Below, piece after piece: positions 28,950 to 40,361 of a DNA stretch of 64,000 nucleotides; within the stretch, counting starts at the first letter, position 1; every line of letters begins with the position of its first letter. A model generated the notes under the pieces. It did no database searches and was not told the origin of the DNA. It saw only the letters and a program-made list of their open reading frames with translations. This DNA comes from Herminiimonas fonticola (lineage in GTDB: Bacteria; Pseudomonadota; Gammaproteobacteria; Burkholderiales; Burkholderiaceae_D), in the NCBI RefSeq assembly GCF_003293745.1, contig NZ_PTLZ01000001.1, forward strand, positions 496,001 to 560,000, written 5' to 3'. Position numbers and translations under genes: made by a program.

Positions 28950-29861
28950 ATGGCTGCAATTCAAATTAACAATGTCGAAAAAAGCTATCGCGCGTTGAAA
29001 GCGTTGAATGGCATTTCACTTTCTATCGAAGAAGGTGAATTTTTCGGCTTGCTCGGACCGAATGGAGCCGGCAAAACTACCTTGATCTCGATTATCGCCG
29101 GCTTGAATCGCGCAGATTCCGGCACGGTAGAAGTGCATGGACATGATGTCGTGAGCGATTATCGCCAGGCGCGCAAGCTGCTCGGTGTGGTGCCACAGGA
29201 GCTGGTGTTCGATCCCTTTTTCACCGTACGTGAAACCTTGCGCATGCAATCGGGTTACTACGGCTTGAAGAATAACGATCCGTGGATAGACGAAGTCATG
29301 CATCACCTTGATCTGACTGGCAAGGCTGACGCCAATATGCGCGCCTTGTCTGGCGGTATGAAGCGTCGCGTGCTGGTCGCGCAGGCACTGGTGCACAAAC
29401 CTCCTGTGATCGTGCTGGATGAGCCTACCGCTGGCGTCGATGTGGAGTTGCGTCAGACTTTGTGGAAGTTCATCTCGCGCCTAAATCGCGAAGGGCATAC
29501 GATCGTCCTGACCACGCATTATCTGGAAGAAGCACAAGCCTTGTGCAATCGCGTCGCGATGTTGAAGGCAGGGCAGGTCGTCGCACTTGATTCGACCTCG
29601 GCATTGATCAAGCGCATCTCCGGTTCGCAATTGGTGGTGCAGCTTGCCTCAGGCAATTTGCCTGATGAGTTGAAAGATTTGGTTTCCCATCCGGACGAAC
29701 TGGTTCTGGGCAATAAATATACTTTGCGCGTCAATGAATACAAAGACGTCGAGCCTATTCTCGCCAAACTGCGCTTGTCGGGTGCCGTCATAGAAGACAT
29801 GCAATTGCAGCAAGCCGATCTGGAAGACGTATTCATTCAGATCATGGAAGGCGAAAAATGA
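28950..29861 (+). CDS. ABC transporter ATP-binding protein, YadG-like
   Basis: A 303-aa ATPase of an ABC-2 type exporter. Walker A is GPNGAGKTT near residue 40, the signature LSGGMKRRVLVAQ, Walker B VIVLDEPTAGVD, and the H-loop TTHYLEEA. An about 80-residue C-terminal extension is normal for this group. ATG 28950 fits the family N-terminus; the GTG five codons upstream is not needed. It overlaps its permease gene by 4 bp. In Burkholderiales this pair commonly lies between mla and murA. The substrate is unknown. Confidence 0.92.
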   Translation: MAAIQINNVEKSYRALKALNGISLSIEEGEFFGLLGPNGAGKTTLISIIAGLNRADSGTVEVHGHDVVSDYRQARKLLGVVPQELVFDPFFTVRETLRMQSGYYGLKNNDPWIDEVMHHLDLTGKADANMRALSGGMKRRVLVAQALVHKPPVIVLDEPTAGVDVELRQTLWKFISRLNREGHTIVLTTHYLEEAQALCNRVAMLKAGQVVALDSTSALIKRISGSQLVVQLASGNLPDELKDLVSHPDELVLGNKYTLRVNEYKDVEPILAKLRLSGAVIEDMQLQQADLEDVFIQIMEGEK

Positions 29862-30613
29862 CCGGTTTCCAGACCTTGTTCTATAAAGAGATGCTGCGCT
29901 TCTGGAAAGTAGCGACGCAAACTGTTGCCGCACCTATTTTGACCGCGGTGTTGTACTTGCTGATTTTCGGCCATGTGCTGGAAGATCATGTGCAGGTTTA
30001 TCCCGGTGTGAAATACACCGCCTTCCTGGTTCCCGGCTTGGTGATGATGAGCGTGTTGCAGAACGCGTTTGCCAATTCGTCGTCGTCGCTGATTCAATCC
30101 AAGATTACCGGCAATCTGGTATTCGTTTTGCTGACGCCTTTGTCGCATTGGGAATTGTTCGGCGCCTATGTACTGGCGGCGGTCGTGCGTGGTGTAGTGG
30201 TCGGTAGCGGGGTGTTCCTGGTTACTGCGTGGTTTGCGGATATGTCGTTTGCCGCGCCGTGGTGGATTTTGATTTTTGGCATTCTCGGTGCGAGCATGCT
30301 GGGTACCATGGGTTTGATCGCTGGCATCTGGGCAGAAAAATTCGACCAGCTGGCGGCATTCCAGAACTTCCTGATCATGCCGGCGACATTCTTGTCCGGT
30401 GTTTTTTACTCGGTACATTCCTTGCCGCCATTTTGGCAAACCGTGTCGCACCTCAATCCGTTCTTTTACATGATCGATGGTTTCCGTTATGGTTTCTTCG
30501 GTCAATCGGACGTTGACCCATTGATCAGCTGTCTTGCGGTTGCGTTCTTCCTATTGCTGCTTTCGGGTCTGGCAGTTCAGTTGCTGAAAAACGGTTATAA
30601 GCTGCGTCATTGA
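29858..30613 (+). CDS. ABC-2 type transporter permease, YadH-like
   Basis: A 251-aa inner-membrane protein with six helices. The ABC-2 signature region FQNFLIMPATFLSGVFYSVHSLPPFWQTVSHLNP lies near residues 168-202. It starts inside the stop of the ATPase gene (ATGA), so the two form one exporter. Possible cargo includes lipids or polysaccharide, suggested only by the company of mla and murA. Confidence 0.92.
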   Translation: MTGFQTLFYKEMLRFWKVATQTVAAPILTAVLYLLIFGHVLEDHVQVYPGVKYTAFLVPGLVMMSVLQNAFANSSSSLIQSKITGNLVFVLLTPLSHWELFGAYVLAAVVRGVVVGSGVFLVTAWFADMSFAAPWWILIFGILGASMLGTMGLIAGIWAEKFDQLAAFQNFLIMPATFLSGVFYSVHSLPPFWQTVSHLNPFFYMIDGFRYGFFGQSDVDPLISCLAVAFFLLLLSGLAVQLLKNGYKLRH

Positions 30614-30682
30614 TCGTCAGCACAGCATTTTTATTTATTCGCTTATTTATTCATTTTTCACTCAATATTAAAAGGCAAAATC

Positions 30683-30919
30683 ATGTTGCCCACACCAGAA
30701 TTAGTTAAAAGTTATATTGCTGCAGGCATGGATTGCACGCATGTTGAAGTAAGCGGCGATGGCGCGCACTTCGAGGCAGTGATCGTGTCGAATGCATTTG
30801 CAGGCAAGCGTTTGATCCAGCGTCATCAATTGGTCTACGCCGCACTCGGCGATCGCATGCGTGAAGAGATTCACGCCTTGTCGATGAAGACGTTAACGCC
30901 GGAAGAATTCCAGAAGTAA
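30683..30919 (+). CDS. ibaG: BolA family protein, IbaG-like
   Basis: A 78-aa BolA-fold protein. The pattern VEVSGDGAHFEAVIVSNAFAGKRLIQRHQLVY keeps the conserved C-terminal histidine (RHQLVY) that coordinates Fe-S clusters with CGFS glutaredoxins. It lies immediately before murA, as ibaG does in E. coli and most proteobacteria. A monothiol glutaredoxin of the matching CGFS type is encoded in this window at 51935-52249, so both partners are present. Confidence 0.9.
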   Translation: MLPTPELVKSYIAAGMDCTHVEVSGDGAHFEAVIVSNAFAGKRLIQRHQLVYAALGDRMREEIHALSMKTLTPEEFQK

Positions 30920-30977
30920 TGCGCTTGCAGAATTCATGCGCTATACATAAACCAACTCATTAATGGACAAGCTTTAA

Positions 30978-32227
<1,250 letters not shown>

Positions 32228-32228
<1 letters not shown>

Positions 32229-32905
32229 TGACGCAATCAGATGCACAAAATAATCCACAACAACTGACGCTGGCCTTGTCGAAAGGCCGCATCTTTGAAG
32301 AAACCTTGCCGCTGCTGGAAGCTGCCGGTATCAAGGTAACGGAAGATCCGGAAACTTCGCGCAAACTGATTTTGCAAACCAACGATGTGAATGTGCGCGT
32401 GATCATTGTGCGCGCATCCGACGTGCCGACCTATGTGCAATACGGTGCTGCCGATTTCGGCGTAGCCGGCAAGGATGTCTTGCTTGAGCATGGCGGTGAA
32501 GGTTTGTACCAGCCTATCGATTTGAATATCGCCAAATGCCGTATGTCGGTCGCGGTAAAAGACGGTTTCGATTACGCCAGTGCCGTGCGCCAGGGTGCGC
32601 GTCTGCGTGTCGTGACCAAATATGTGCAGACCGCGCGTGAGCATTTCGCGGCGAAAGGCGTGCACGTAGATTTGATCAAGCTGTATGGTTCGATGGAGCT
32701 GGGTCCTTTGGTCGGTCTGGCTGACGCGATTGTTGATCTGGTCAGCACCGGCAGCACCTTGCGCGCGAACCATCTGGTTGAAGTCGAACACATCATGGAA
32801 ATTTCATCGCGTCTGGTTGTGAATCAGGCCGCACTGAAATTAAAAGGTGAACGCTTGCGACCAATACTTGAAGCATTTGAAAAGGCGTCGAAACGCCAGT
32901 CTTGA
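32228..32905 (+). CDS. hisG: ATP phosphoribosyltransferase, short form
   Basis: A 225-aa first enzyme of histidine synthesis, joining PRPP and ATP. Recognisable parts are [21 protein letters not shown] and the phosphate loop [14 protein letters not shown] near residues 172-185. At this length it lacks the C-terminal regulatory domain of long HisG (~295 aa). Short HisG needs HisZ as a regulatory subunit, and no hisZ is in the window. It overlaps murA by one base and hisD follows after 61 bp. Confidence 0.97.
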
Positions 32906-32966
32906 AATAATGAGCGCTTAATTCAATATGAGTACTCATGTCTACATGACTTGATAGAGAAAAAAG

Positions 32967-34283
32967 ATGGCCATACAAATCCGAAAATTTGATTCCACTG
33001 ATCCCGACTTCAAGGCGCAACTCGCCGATGTGTTGGCATTCGAGGCGAGCGAAGACGAAGCGATCGATCGCGGCGTCATGCTGATTCTGGATCATGTAAA
33101 ACGCGAGGGCGATGCCGCGGTATTGCAATACACCAAGCAGTTCGATCATGTAGACGCTGCGGATATGGCTGCGCTGGAAATTACACAGGCCGAGTTGCAA
33201 GCGGCGCTGGATAACTTGTCGCCGACACGTCGTGCCGCATTGCAGACTGCGGCAGATCGCGTGCGCATTTATCACGAACGTCAAAAGGCTGAAATCGGCT
33301 CCAGCGGTTTTAGCTATACCGAAGCTGATGGCACAGTGCTGGGACAAAAAGTCACGCCACTGGATCGCGTGGGTATTTATGTGCCTGGCGGTAAAGCTGC
33401 GTATCCGTCATCGGTATTGATGAATGCGATCCCTGCCAAAGTAGCGGGCGTGCAAGAAGTGATTATGGTGGTGCCGACACCGAACGGCGTAAAGAATGAA
33501 TTGGTATTGGCTGCCGCCGCAATGTCTGGCGTTGATCGTGTCTTCACGATAGGTGGCGCGCAAGCTGTCGGTGCGCTCGCTTACGGTACTGCGACGATTC
33601 CGCAGGTCGATAAAATCGTTGGTCCTGGCAATGCATATGTCGCAGCAGCCAAGCGCCGCGTGTTCGGTACAGTCGGCATCGACATGATCGCCGGACCGTC
33701 GGAAATTCTCGTCGTGTGTGATGGCTCCACCGATCCGGACTGGATCGCGATGGATCTGTTTTCGCAAGCCGAGCACGATGAGTTGGCGCAATCGATTTTG
33801 ATTTGCCCCGATGCGGCTTACCTCGATGCGGTTGCCGCAAGCATCAATCGCCAATTGGCTGATATGCCGCGCAAGGATGTGATCACGACTTCGCTGACCA
33901 ATCGCGGCGCGATGATCAAGGTGCGTGATATGGATGAGGCGTGCGAGATCGCTAATTCTATCGCCGCTGAACATCTGGAAATTTCCACCGAAAATCCACA
34001 ACAGTGGGCGGACAAGATACGCCATGCAGGCGCCATGTTCCTCGGTCGTTTCTCTTCCGAATCGCTGGGCGATTATTGTGCAGGTCCAAACCACGTTTTG
34101 CCGACATCGCGCACGGCGCGCTTCTCGTCGCCACTCGGCGTCTACGATTTTCAGAAGCGCTCCAGCATGTTGCAGGTAAGTGAAGGTGGCGCGCAGACCT
34201 TGGGTAAGGTCGCAGCAGAACTTGCTTACGGCGAAGGCTTGCAGGCACATGCGCGTTCGGCAGAATATCGGCTGAAAAAATGA
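32967..34283 (+). CDS. hisD: histidinol dehydrogenase
   Basis: A 438-aa zinc enzyme catalysing the last two oxidations, histidinol to histidine. The conserved blocks [45 protein letters not shown] and [10 protein letters not shown] are all present, as is [20 protein letters not shown] near the C-terminus. The length is normal. In related genomes hisC usually follows; here a DNA methyltransferase begins 19 bp after the stop. Confidence 0.98.
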   Translation: MAIQIRKFDSTDPDFKAQLADVLAFEASEDEAIDRGVMLILDHVKREGDAAVLQYTKQFDHVDAADMAALEITQAELQAALDNLSPTRRAALQTAADRVRIYHERQKAEIGSSGFSYTEADGTVLGQKVTPLDRVGIYVPGGKAAYPSSVLMNAIPAKVAGVQEVIMVVPTPNGVKNELVLAAAAMSGVDRVFTIGGAQAVGALAYGTATIPQVDKIVGPGNAYVAAAKRRVFGTVGIDMIAGPSEILVVCDGSTDPDWIAMDLFSQAEHDELAQSILICPDAAYLDAVAASINRQLADMPRKDVITTSLTNRGAMIKVRDMDEACEIANSIAAEHLEISTENPQQWADKIRHAGAMFLGRFSSESLGDYCAGPNHVLPTSRTARFSSPLGVYDFQKRSSMLQVSEGGAQTLGKVAAELAYGEGLQAHARSAEYRLKK

Positions 34284-34302
34284 CGTGCTTCCAGGTTCGG
34301 CA

Positions 34303-35121
34303 ATGACAGACTGGCGCGATCGCATTTTTTGCGAAGATGCGCTGGCTGGTCTGGCGCGTATCCCGGATGCCGCCGTCGATTTGATCATCGCCGATCCGCC
34401 TTACGGCTTGGGCAAGGATTACGGCAACGATTCCGACAAGATGGATGCCGATGCTTATCTGGAATGGATGGAGCAGTGGGTGGATGCGGCTTTACCCAAG
34501 CTCAAGGCGAACGGCAGCCTGTATATTTTCCTGACCTGGCGTTATTCGCCGGAAGTATTTGTCATGCTGAAGAAGCGCATGACGATGGTGAATGAAATTA
34601 TCTGGGACCGACGTGTGCCATCCATGGGCGGTAGTACGCGCCGGTTTTCATCGGTGCACGACACGGTAGGCTTCTTCGCCAAGGCCAAGGATTATTACTT
34701 CGATCTGGACGCGATACGCATTCCTTATGATGCAGTAACCAAGAAGGCGCGCTCGCGTTCGATTTTTGTCGGTGCCAAATGGCTGGAGCTGGGCTATAAC
34801 CCGAAAGATGTGTGGAGCGTATCGCGTCTGCATAGGGAACATAAGGAACGCGCTGATCATCCAACTCAAAAGCCGCTGGAAATTATCGAACGCATGCTGA
34901 AGGCATCGTGTCCGCCGGATGGCGTAGTACTCGATCCCTTCATGGGTAGCGGAACAACGGCGGTAGCCGCCAAACGTTGCGGTCGCCATTTTGTCGGCTT
35001 TGAACTGAATACTGAATATTGCGAATTGATAGCACAGCGACTGGCCGCACTTGATGTAAACGATGTCGAAGCGGCTACAGTCCTCGTAGATCAAGTCAAA
35101 TCGGTTCCGGAAGAGATTTAA
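34303..35121 (+). CDS. solitary beta-class DNA methyltransferase (probable N6-adenine)
   Basis: A 272-aa amino-methyltransferase. The catalytic motif IV ADPPYGLGKDY comes first (D31-P-P-Y34), then a central target-recognition stretch, then HPTQKPLEIIERML, and the SAM-binding motif DPFMGSGTT (D211 onward) last. This order is the beta class, as in CcrM and DpnA. No restriction gene is adjacent, so it looks orphan. ATG 34303 is taken over GTG 34285 because the domain begins at once. It sits between hisD and hisB, where hisC would be expected. Codon use resembles its neighbours, so the insertion is not obviously recent. Confidence 0.88.
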   Translation: MTDWRDRIFCEDALAGLARIPDAAVDLIIADPPYGLGKDYGNDSDKMDADAYLEWMEQWVDAALPKLKANGSLYIFLTWRYSPEVFVMLKKRMTMVNEIIWDRRVPSMGGSTRRFSSVHDTVGFFAKAKDYYFDLDAIRIPYDAVTKKARSRSIFVGAKWLELGYNPKDVWSVSRLHREHKERADHPTQKPLEIIERMLKASCPPDGVVLDPFMGSGTTAVAAKRCGRHFVGFELNTEYCELIAQRLAALDVNDVEAATVLVDQVKSVPEEI

Positions 35122-35148
35122 CAAGCTTGTTTAGCTGATACACAAATC

Positions 35149-35346
35149 GTGTCGAAATATGCTGCGTCAACCGTTTCAAAAGTTGTTATGTCACTCTCAA
35201 ATGTAAAAAATGCAGAGATAGGCAGAATCATTGGCCGGAACGCAAAGTGCTTGCTGAAAATGTGGGTAAAATGCAGGTATTGTCAGAAAACGCTTTCGGC
35301 TCGCCCTAGCAATATCAGGAAACACCTACTATCTCGACGGTTTTAA
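35149..35346 (+). CDS. doubtful 65-aa ORF with a BED/C2H2-like finger pattern
   Basis: GTG-started frame in the 256-bp gap between the methyltransferase and hisB. Its end has C-x2-C then, after about 15 residues, His ([19 protein letters not shown]), which recalls the first half of a BED-type zinc finger, but the final His/Cys ligand is not obvious. Codon use (AGG, AGA, ATA, CGA) differs from the neighbours and there is no SD. It may be a gene remnant or chance. Confidence 0.2.
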   Translation: MSKYAASTVSKVVMSLSNVKNAEIGRIIGRNAKCLLKMWVKCRYCQKTLSARPSNIRKHLLSRRF

Positions 35347-35377
35347 ACCGCATTCTCATCGTAACGGTCACTCGAAT

Positions 35378-35974
35378 ATGTCTACGCCACGCATCGCAGA
35401 AATCACCCGTAATACCAACGAAACGCAAATTCGCGTTGCGATCAATATCGACGGTACAGGTAAGCAAAAACTGAATACCGGCGTGCCTTTCCTCGATCAC
35501 ATGCTGGATCAGATCGCGCGTCATGGCTTGATCGATCTGGATATCGAAGCCAAAGGCGATCTGCATATCGATGCGCATCACACGGTGGAAGACGTCGGCA
35601 TCACGCTCGGCCAGGCTTTCGCGAAGGCGATCGGCGACAAAAAAGGCATCCGTCGTTACGGTCATTCCTACGTGCCGCTGGATGAAGCGCTGTCGCGCGT
35701 GGTCATCGATTTTTCAGGCCGTCCAGGACTGGAATTCCACGTGCCATTTACGCGTTCGATGATCGGTACTTTTGACGTCGATCTGACGCATGAATTTTTC
35801 CAGGGCTTCGTCAATCACGCGCTGGTATCGCTGCATATCGACAACTTGCGTGGCGAGAACGCCCATCATCAGTGCGAAACCGTATTCAAGGCATTCGGCC
35901 GCGCATTGCGCATGGCTGCCGAGCTGGATCCGCGTTCCGTTGGCACGATTCCATCGACCAAAGGCAGCCTGTAA
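35378..35974 (+). CDS. hisB: imidazoleglycerol-phosphate dehydratase
   Basis: A 198-aa monofunctional HisB, without the N-terminal histidinol-phosphatase domain found in E. coli. The metal-binding motifs [14 protein letters not shown] and [18 protein letters not shown] are intact, and the C-terminus ends IPSTKGSL as is standard. A histidinol-phosphate phosphatase must therefore be encoded elsewhere. It follows the 256-bp gap after the methyltransferase, so it may have its own promoter there. Confidence 0.97.
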   Translation: MSTPRIAEITRNTNETQIRVAINIDGTGKQKLNTGVPFLDHMLDQIARHGLIDLDIEAKGDLHIDAHHTVEDVGITLGQAFAKAIGDKKGIRRYGHSYVPLDEALSRVVIDFSGRPGLEFHVPFTRSMIGTFDVDLTHEFFQGFVNHALVSLHIDNLRGENAHHQCETVFKAFGRALRMAAELDPRSVGTIPSTKGSL

Positions 35975-36022
35975 GCTGTCTGTAGCGAAACGTTTCAATT
36001 CACTGAAATCTGAACCATCAGC

Positions 36023-36661
36023 ATGAACAAAATAGTTGTAGTGGATTACGGAATGGGCAATTTGCGCTCGGTTGCGCAGGCCTTGCGCCAAGTCGCGCCG
36101 GAAGCAGATGTGCGTATTTCCGGCGAGGTTGGCGACATTCGTTCCGCTGACCGGATTGTGTTGCCAGGGCAAGGTGCGATCCCGGATTGTATGCGTTCAC
36201 TGCAGGAATCCGGTTTGAAAGAAGCGGTGCTGGAAGCGGCCGCCAACAAACCATTATTCGGCGTGTGCGTAGGCGAACAACTGATGTTCGACTGGAGCGA
36301 AGAAGGCGATACACCAGGTTTGGGATTGTTCCCGGGTAAGGTCATCAAGTTCCGTTTCGACGGTCAAGTGCAGGAAGATGGTTCGCGCTTCAAAGTCCCG
36401 CAAATGGGTTGGAACCGTGTGCATCAATCCTTGTCCCACCCGCTGTGGAACGGGATTGCTGACGACAGCTACTTTTATTTCGTGCATAGTTACTACGCAG
36501 TTCCTGCGGAGCGCGCGCATATCGCAGGTGAAACGCCGTATGGCGCACCATTTTGCAGCGCGATCGCTCGCGACAATATTTTTGCAACGCAATTCCACCC
36601 GGAAAAAAGCGCAAGCGCCGGTTTGCAACTGTATAAAAACTTTGTTCACTGGAAGCCGTAA
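36023..36661 (+). CDS. hisH: imidazole glycerol phosphate synthase, glutaminase subunit
   Basis: A 212-aa class I glutamine amidotransferase feeding ammonia to HisF. The N-terminus [14 protein letters not shown] is typical. The nucleophile elbow reads [10 protein letters not shown] (catalytic Cys near residue 82), and the His-Glu pair lies in QFHPEKS near residue 194. It is 48 bp after hisB and 49 bp before hisA. Confidence 0.97.
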   Translation: MNKIVVVDYGMGNLRSVAQALRQVAPEADVRISGEVGDIRSADRIVLPGQGAIPDCMRSLQESGLKEAVLEAAANKPLFGVCVGEQLMFDWSEEGDTPGLGLFPGKVIKFRFDGQVQEDGSRFKVPQMGWNRVHQSLSHPLWNGIADDSYFYFVHSYYAVPAERAHIAGETPYGAPFCSAIARDNIFATQFHPEKSASAGLQLYKNFVHWKP

Positions 36662-36710
36662 GCGTTAATCTGCAACATCCATTTCTTTAACCTAACTATT
36701 CAACGCATCC

Positions 36711-37496
36711 ATGCTGCTCATACCTGCCATCGATCTCAAAGACGGTCACTGCGTTCGCCTGAAACAAGGTGATATGGAACAAGCCACCGTATTCTCCGAA
36801 GACCCAGCCGATATGGCGCGTCACTGGTTGGAACAAGGTGCGCGTCGCCTGCATCTGGTCGATTTGAACGGCGCTTTCGCCGGCAAGCCTAAGAATGAAC
36901 CGGCAGTCAAAGCCATCCTGCAAGCGGTTCGTGAATATGCAGAGAAACACGGCATCGAAGAAATCCCGGTTCAGCTTGGTGGCGGGATACGTGATCTGGA
37001 TACCATCGAGCGTTATCTCGACGATGGTTTGAGTTACATCATCATTGGCACTGCTGCAGTCAAGAATCCTGGCTTTTTGCACGATGCTTGCAGCGCCTTC
37101 CCGGGACAGATTATTGTCGGCCTTGATGCCAAAGACGGTAAGGTCGCAACTGACGGCTGGAGCAAATTGTCCGGTCATGAAGTAATCGACCTGGCGAAAA
37201 AATTTGAGGACTACGGTTGCGAATCGATCATCTATACCGACATCGGCCGTGACGGCATGATGGGTGGCGTGAACATCGAAGCGACCGTCAAACTGGCGCA
37301 GAGCATGACGATCCCGGTGATCGCATCCGGCGGCGTGCACAACATCAAGGATGTGGAATCCTTGTGTGCGGTGCAGGACGAAGGCATTGAAGGCGTGATC
37401 TGCGGTCGTTCGATTTACGAAGGCACGCTGGATCTGCGTTCGGCGCAAGACAGAGCTGATGAATTGAGCGGTTTCGAACCGGAAGCAGACGAATGA
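36711..37496 (+). CDS. hisA: ProFAR isomerase
   Basis: A 261-aa beta/alpha-barrel that opens the ribose ring of ProFAR in step four of histidine synthesis. Catalytic Asp8 lies in [20 protein letters not shown]. The barrel phosphate sites are GGGIRD and ASGGVHN, and the second acidic residue is in TDIGRDGM. The stop overlaps the hisF start by 4 bp, coupling expression of the two related barrels. Confidence 0.97.
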   Translation: MLLIPAIDLKDGHCVRLKQGDMEQATVFSEDPADMARHWLEQGARRLHLVDLNGAFAGKPKNEPAVKAILQAVREYAEKHGIEEIPVQLGGGIRDLDTIERYLDDGLSYIIIGTAAVKNPGFLHDACSAFPGQIIVGLDAKDGKVATDGWSKLSGHEVIDLAKKFEDYGCESIIYTDIGRDGMMGGVNIEATVKLAQSMTIPVIASGGVHNIKDVESLCAVQDEGIEGVICGRSIYEGTLDLRSAQDRADELSGFEPEADE

Positions 37497-38257
37497 CATT
37501 GGCAAAACGCATCATCCCTTGTCTCGACGTCACTGCAGGTCGCGTCGTCAAGGGCGTCAATTTTCTGGAATTGCGCGACGCCGGTGATCCGGTAGAAATC
37601 GCCAAGCGCTACGATGATCAGGGTGCGGACGAGATTACCTTTCTCGACATCACTGCGACCTCGGATGGTCGCGATCTGATCCTCGACATCATCGAAGCAG
37701 TGGCTTCGCAGGTATTCATTCCATTGACAGTAGGCGGTGGTGTACGCGCAGTGGACGATGTGCGGCGTTTGCTGAATGCGGGTGCCGACAAGGTTGGTAT
37801 CAACAGTTCGGCGATCAGCAATCCGCAACTGGTGTTCGACGCATCGCAAAAATATGGTTCGCAATGCATAGTCGTCGCGATCGATGCAAAGAAAGCAGCG
37901 GATGGTCGCTGGGAAGTTTTCACACATGGCGGTCGCAAGGCTACCGGCCTGGATGCGATCGAATGGGCCAAGAAAATGGAAAGTCTGGGCGCGGGTGAAA
38001 TCCTGTTGACCAGCATGGATAGAGACGGCACCAAGATCGGTTTTGATCTCGACCTGACGCGTTCGGTATCGGATGCTATCAGCATTCCCGTCATCGCTTC
38101 TGGCGGCGTCGGTGGCTTGCAGGATCTGGCCGATGGCGTGAAAATCGGACGTGCAGATGCGGTGTTGGCAGCGAGTATTTTTCATTACGGTCAGCACACA
38201 GTGCAGGAAGCCAAGCGCTTCATGTCCGAACAAGGTATTGCTATGAGGTTGGTATGA
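37493..38257 (+). CDS. hisF: imidazole glycerol phosphate synthase, cyclase subunit
   Basis: A 254-aa barrel enzyme that uses ammonia from HisH to form IGP and AICAR. Asp11 is in [20 protein letters not shown], and the second catalytic Asp is in [13 protein letters not shown]. Phosphate loops VGGGVR and ASGGVGG are present. It overlaps hisA upstream and hisI downstream by 4 bp each. Confidence 0.98.
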   Translation: MTLAKRIIPCLDVTAGRVVKGVNFLELRDAGDPVEIAKRYDDQGADEITFLDITATSDGRDLILDIIEAVASQVFIPLTVGGGVRAVDDVRRLLNAGADKVGINSSAISNPQLVFDASQKYGSQCIVVAIDAKKAADGRWEVFTHGGRKATGLDAIEWAKKMESLGAGEILLTSMDRDGTKIGFDLDLTRSVSDAISIPVIASGGVGGLQDLADGVKIGRADAVLAASIFHYGQHTVQEAKRFMSEQGIAMRLV

Positions 38258-38658
38258 GCGTCAGCGCAAAATGGTTGAATAAAGTGAAGTGGGATGAACA
38301 CGGCTTGGTGCCTGTCATCGCGCAGGAAGTCGGGACTAACGATGTGCTGATGTTTGCGTGGATGAATCGCGAAGCGCTGGAAAAAACCATCACCTCCGGC
38401 GAAGCAATCTACTGGAGCCGTTCACGCAAGAAGCTGTGGCACAAGGGTGAAGAATCCGGTCACACGCAAAAAGTGCATGAAGTGCGCCTTGACTGCGATG
38501 AAGACGTGGTCTTGCTGAAAGTAGAGCAGGTCGGTGCGATTGCTTGCCACACCGGGCGTCACTCCTGCTTCTTCCAGAAATTTGAAGGTGATGTAAAAGA
38601 AGGCGACTGGCAAACGGTTGAGCCTGTGCTGAAAGACCCGCAAACTTTTTACAAATAA
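38254..38658 (+). CDS. hisI: phosphoribosyl-AMP cyclohydrolase
   Basis: A 134-aa metal-dependent hydrolase opening the adenine ring of PR-AMP (step three). The core [25 protein letters not shown] and the metal ligands in [11 protein letters not shown] and CHTGRHSCF are intact. In E. coli this is fused to hisE; here the two are separate genes 40 bp apart. Confidence 0.97.
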   Translation: MSVSAKWLNKVKWDEHGLVPVIAQEVGTNDVLMFAWMNREALEKTITSGEAIYWSRSRKKLWHKGEESGHTQKVHEVRLDCDEDVVLLKVEQVGAIACHTGRHSCFFQKFEGDVKEGDWQTVEPVLKDPQTFYK

Positions 38659-38698
38659 GATTCTACAAATACAGTTTTACCAATAAGGCAAACTCGTC

Positions 38699-39040
38699 AT
38701 GAGTGAAACACTGAAACGATTGGCCGCCGTAATCGAGTCGCGCAAACCTGTGAATGGTGGCGACCCGGAAAAATCGTATGTGGCCAAGCTCTTCGTCAAA
38801 GGCGACGACGCGATTTTGAAAAAAATCGGTGAAGAAGCGACAGAGCTTGTCATGGCCGCCAAGGACGCGCGTGTTGATGGCAATAAATCCCAAGTGCTGT
38901 ATGAATGCGCCGATTTGTGGTTTCATACTGCAGTGTTGCTCGCGCAGTTCGATCTCAAGCCACAAGACGTACTCAACGAACTGGCACGCCGCGAAGGTAT
39001 TTCCGGTATCGAGGAAAAGGCCAGCCGCAAAGCCGACTGA
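38699..39040 (+). CDS. hisE: phosphoribosyl-ATP pyrophosphatase
   Basis: A 113-aa MazG-like all-alpha pyrophosphatase acting right after HisG. The metal-binding helix [16 protein letters not shown] carries the EExxE motif, and [14 protein letters not shown] provides the second acidic helix. It is the last true his gene of the cluster; hinT starts 53 bp later. Confidence 0.96.
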   Translation: MSETLKRLAAVIESRKPVNGGDPEKSYVAKLFVKGDDAILKKIGEEATELVMAAKDARVDGNKSQVLYECADLWFHTAVLLAQFDLKPQDVLNELARREGISGIEEKASRKAD

Positions 39041-39093
39041 CAAACCTCGTATTTGCATGTGCCTGATTTGATCACAGCCCCACGGAGATTCAT

Positions 39094-39468
39094 TTGGATA
39101 ATTGTATTTTTTGTAAAATTGCTGCCAAACAAATTCCTGCGCAGATTATTTATGAAGACGACGATTTGCTCGCATTCAACGATATCAATCCGGCCGCGCC
39201 TATTCACTTCTTGATCGTTCCCAAAAAACATCTGGCGACATTGGCCGATTGCAACGCAAGCGATACCGCTTTGCTGGGTAAAATATCCCTGCTTGCTCCC
39301 AAGTTGGCAAAAGAGCTGGGTTGCGGGTATAGCGTGGATACAAACGGTGCACCGCAAGGTGGTTTTAAAACACTGTTCAATACCGGGCCGGATGGCGGAC
39401 AAGAGGTGTACCATCTGCATATGCATGTGATTGGTGGGCCGCGTCCTTGGCGTCGTTCACTGGCGTAA
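39094..39468 (+). CDS. hinT: HIT family nucleotide-binding protein
   Basis: A 124-aa histidine-triad purine nucleoside phosphoramidase. The triad reads [10 protein letters not shown] near the C-terminus, and the N-terminus [27 protein letters not shown] is typical. The start is TTG 39094, preceded by CGGAG 8 bases upstream; no ATG or GTG is available before the conserved first residues. Such a gene at the end of his, before tat, is the standard order in Burkholderiales. Confidence 0.95.
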   Translation: MDNCIFCKIAAKQIPAQIIYEDDDLLAFNDINPAAPIHFLIVPKKHLATLADCNASDTALLGKISLLAPKLAKELGCGYSVDTNGAPQGGFKTLFNTGPDGGQEVYHLHMHVIGGPRPWRRSLA

Positions 39469-39515
39469 CGAATAATTTTGAATTCCGGACAGAGACGTCC
39501 TTTGAGGAGAAAATA

Positions 39516-39746
39516 ATGGGTTCATTTAGTATCTGGCACTGGTTGATCGTACTGGTTATTGTGGCACTGGTTTTCGGCACCAAAAAAATCGGTAGCATGG
39601 GTACCGACGTCGGCAAGGCAGTCAAGGGCTTCAAGGATGGCATGAAGGGTGAAGACGACAAGCCTGCTGCCCAGAATGCTGCGCCGTCGCAAGTTGCAGA
39701 CAAAGGCACTGTTGACGTCGAAGTGAAAGAGAAGTCGAACAGCTAA
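39516..39746 (+). CDS. tatA: TatA, twin-arginine translocase pore subunit
   Basis: A 76-aa protein with one N-terminal helix ([16 protein letters not shown]), the hinge [10 protein letters not shown], an amphipathic helix and an acidic tail. ATG 39516 is chosen because GAGGAG lies 6 bases upstream and the family starts MGSFSIWHW; the frame is open 23 codons earlier. It starts tatA-tatB-tatC. Confidence 0.95.
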   Translation: MGSFSIWHWLIVLVIVALVFGTKKIGSMGTDVGKAVKGFKDGMKGEDDKPAAQNAAPSQVADKGTVDVEVKEKSNS

Positions 39747-39816
39747 TATCTTGCGCGTTGCATCATGGCCATCGTCATAATGTTGCGTGCAAATTATTCA
39801 GCCTATCGTCCATCCT

Positions 39817-40317
39817 ATGATCGATATTGCCTTCTCCAAACTTGCGATCATTGGTGTTGCGGCACTGGTGTTCATCGGGCCGGAAAAACTGCCTAAAGTA
39901 GCGCGCATGGCCGGCACTTTGTTTGGTCGTGCGCAACGCTATATCAACGATGTCAAATCCGAAGTAAGTCGCGAGATGGAGCTGGACGAGCTGCGCAAAA
40001 TGCACAAGGATGTGCAGGATGCTGCCAGCGATGTCGAGCGCAGCGTCACTCAGAGCATATCAGCGGCCGACAGCGGATTGCATTCTGCCTGGGATGGTTC
40101 CGACACAGATATCAATCCCTTGATGGAACCGCCAACCTACGATCAGTCGTCAGATAAGTCGAAGAATTTTCGCAAGAAAAAACTGGCGACGACTTCAGCG
40201 GTGCCATCCTGGTACAAGCGTCAAACCGGGCAAAAATCGCGCGTCATTTCCGGCGCGGCGCGCATGGCAAAATTCCGCCCGGCGAGCGCACGCAAGTCGA
40301 CGCCTTTTTTCCATTGA
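39817..40317 (+). CDS. tatB: TatB, twin-arginine translocase receptor subunit
   Basis: A 166-aa protein. The TM helix begins MIDIAFSKLAIIGVAALVF and is followed by the GPEKLPKVARMAG hinge and a long amphipathic helix, then a polar, probably disordered tail. ATG 39817 gives the family N-terminus; the GTG at 39787 would add ten residues without precedent. TatB forms the signal-peptide receptor with TatC. A terminator-like hairpin lies just after its stop. Confidence 0.93.
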   Translation: MIDIAFSKLAIIGVAALVFIGPEKLPKVARMAGTLFGRAQRYINDVKSEVSREMELDELRKMHKDVQDAASDVERSVTQSISAADSGLHSAWDGSDTDINPLMEPPTYDQSSDKSKNFRKKKLATTSAVPSWYKRQTGQKSRVISGAARMAKFRPASARKSTPFFH

Positions 40318-40322
40318 TAAAG

Positions 40323-40361
40323 CGGTCGCAAGAAGCATGTTTGCATTGCGACTGTTTTTTT
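40323..40361 (+). terminator. terminator-like hairpin between tatB and tatC
   Basis: CGGTCGCAA (40323-40331) pairs with TTGCGACTG (40346-40354), nine pairs with one G-T wobble and a 14-base loop, followed directly by seven T. It lies 5 bp after the tatB stop and 73 bp before tatC, inside what should be a single operon. Confidence 0.75.
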
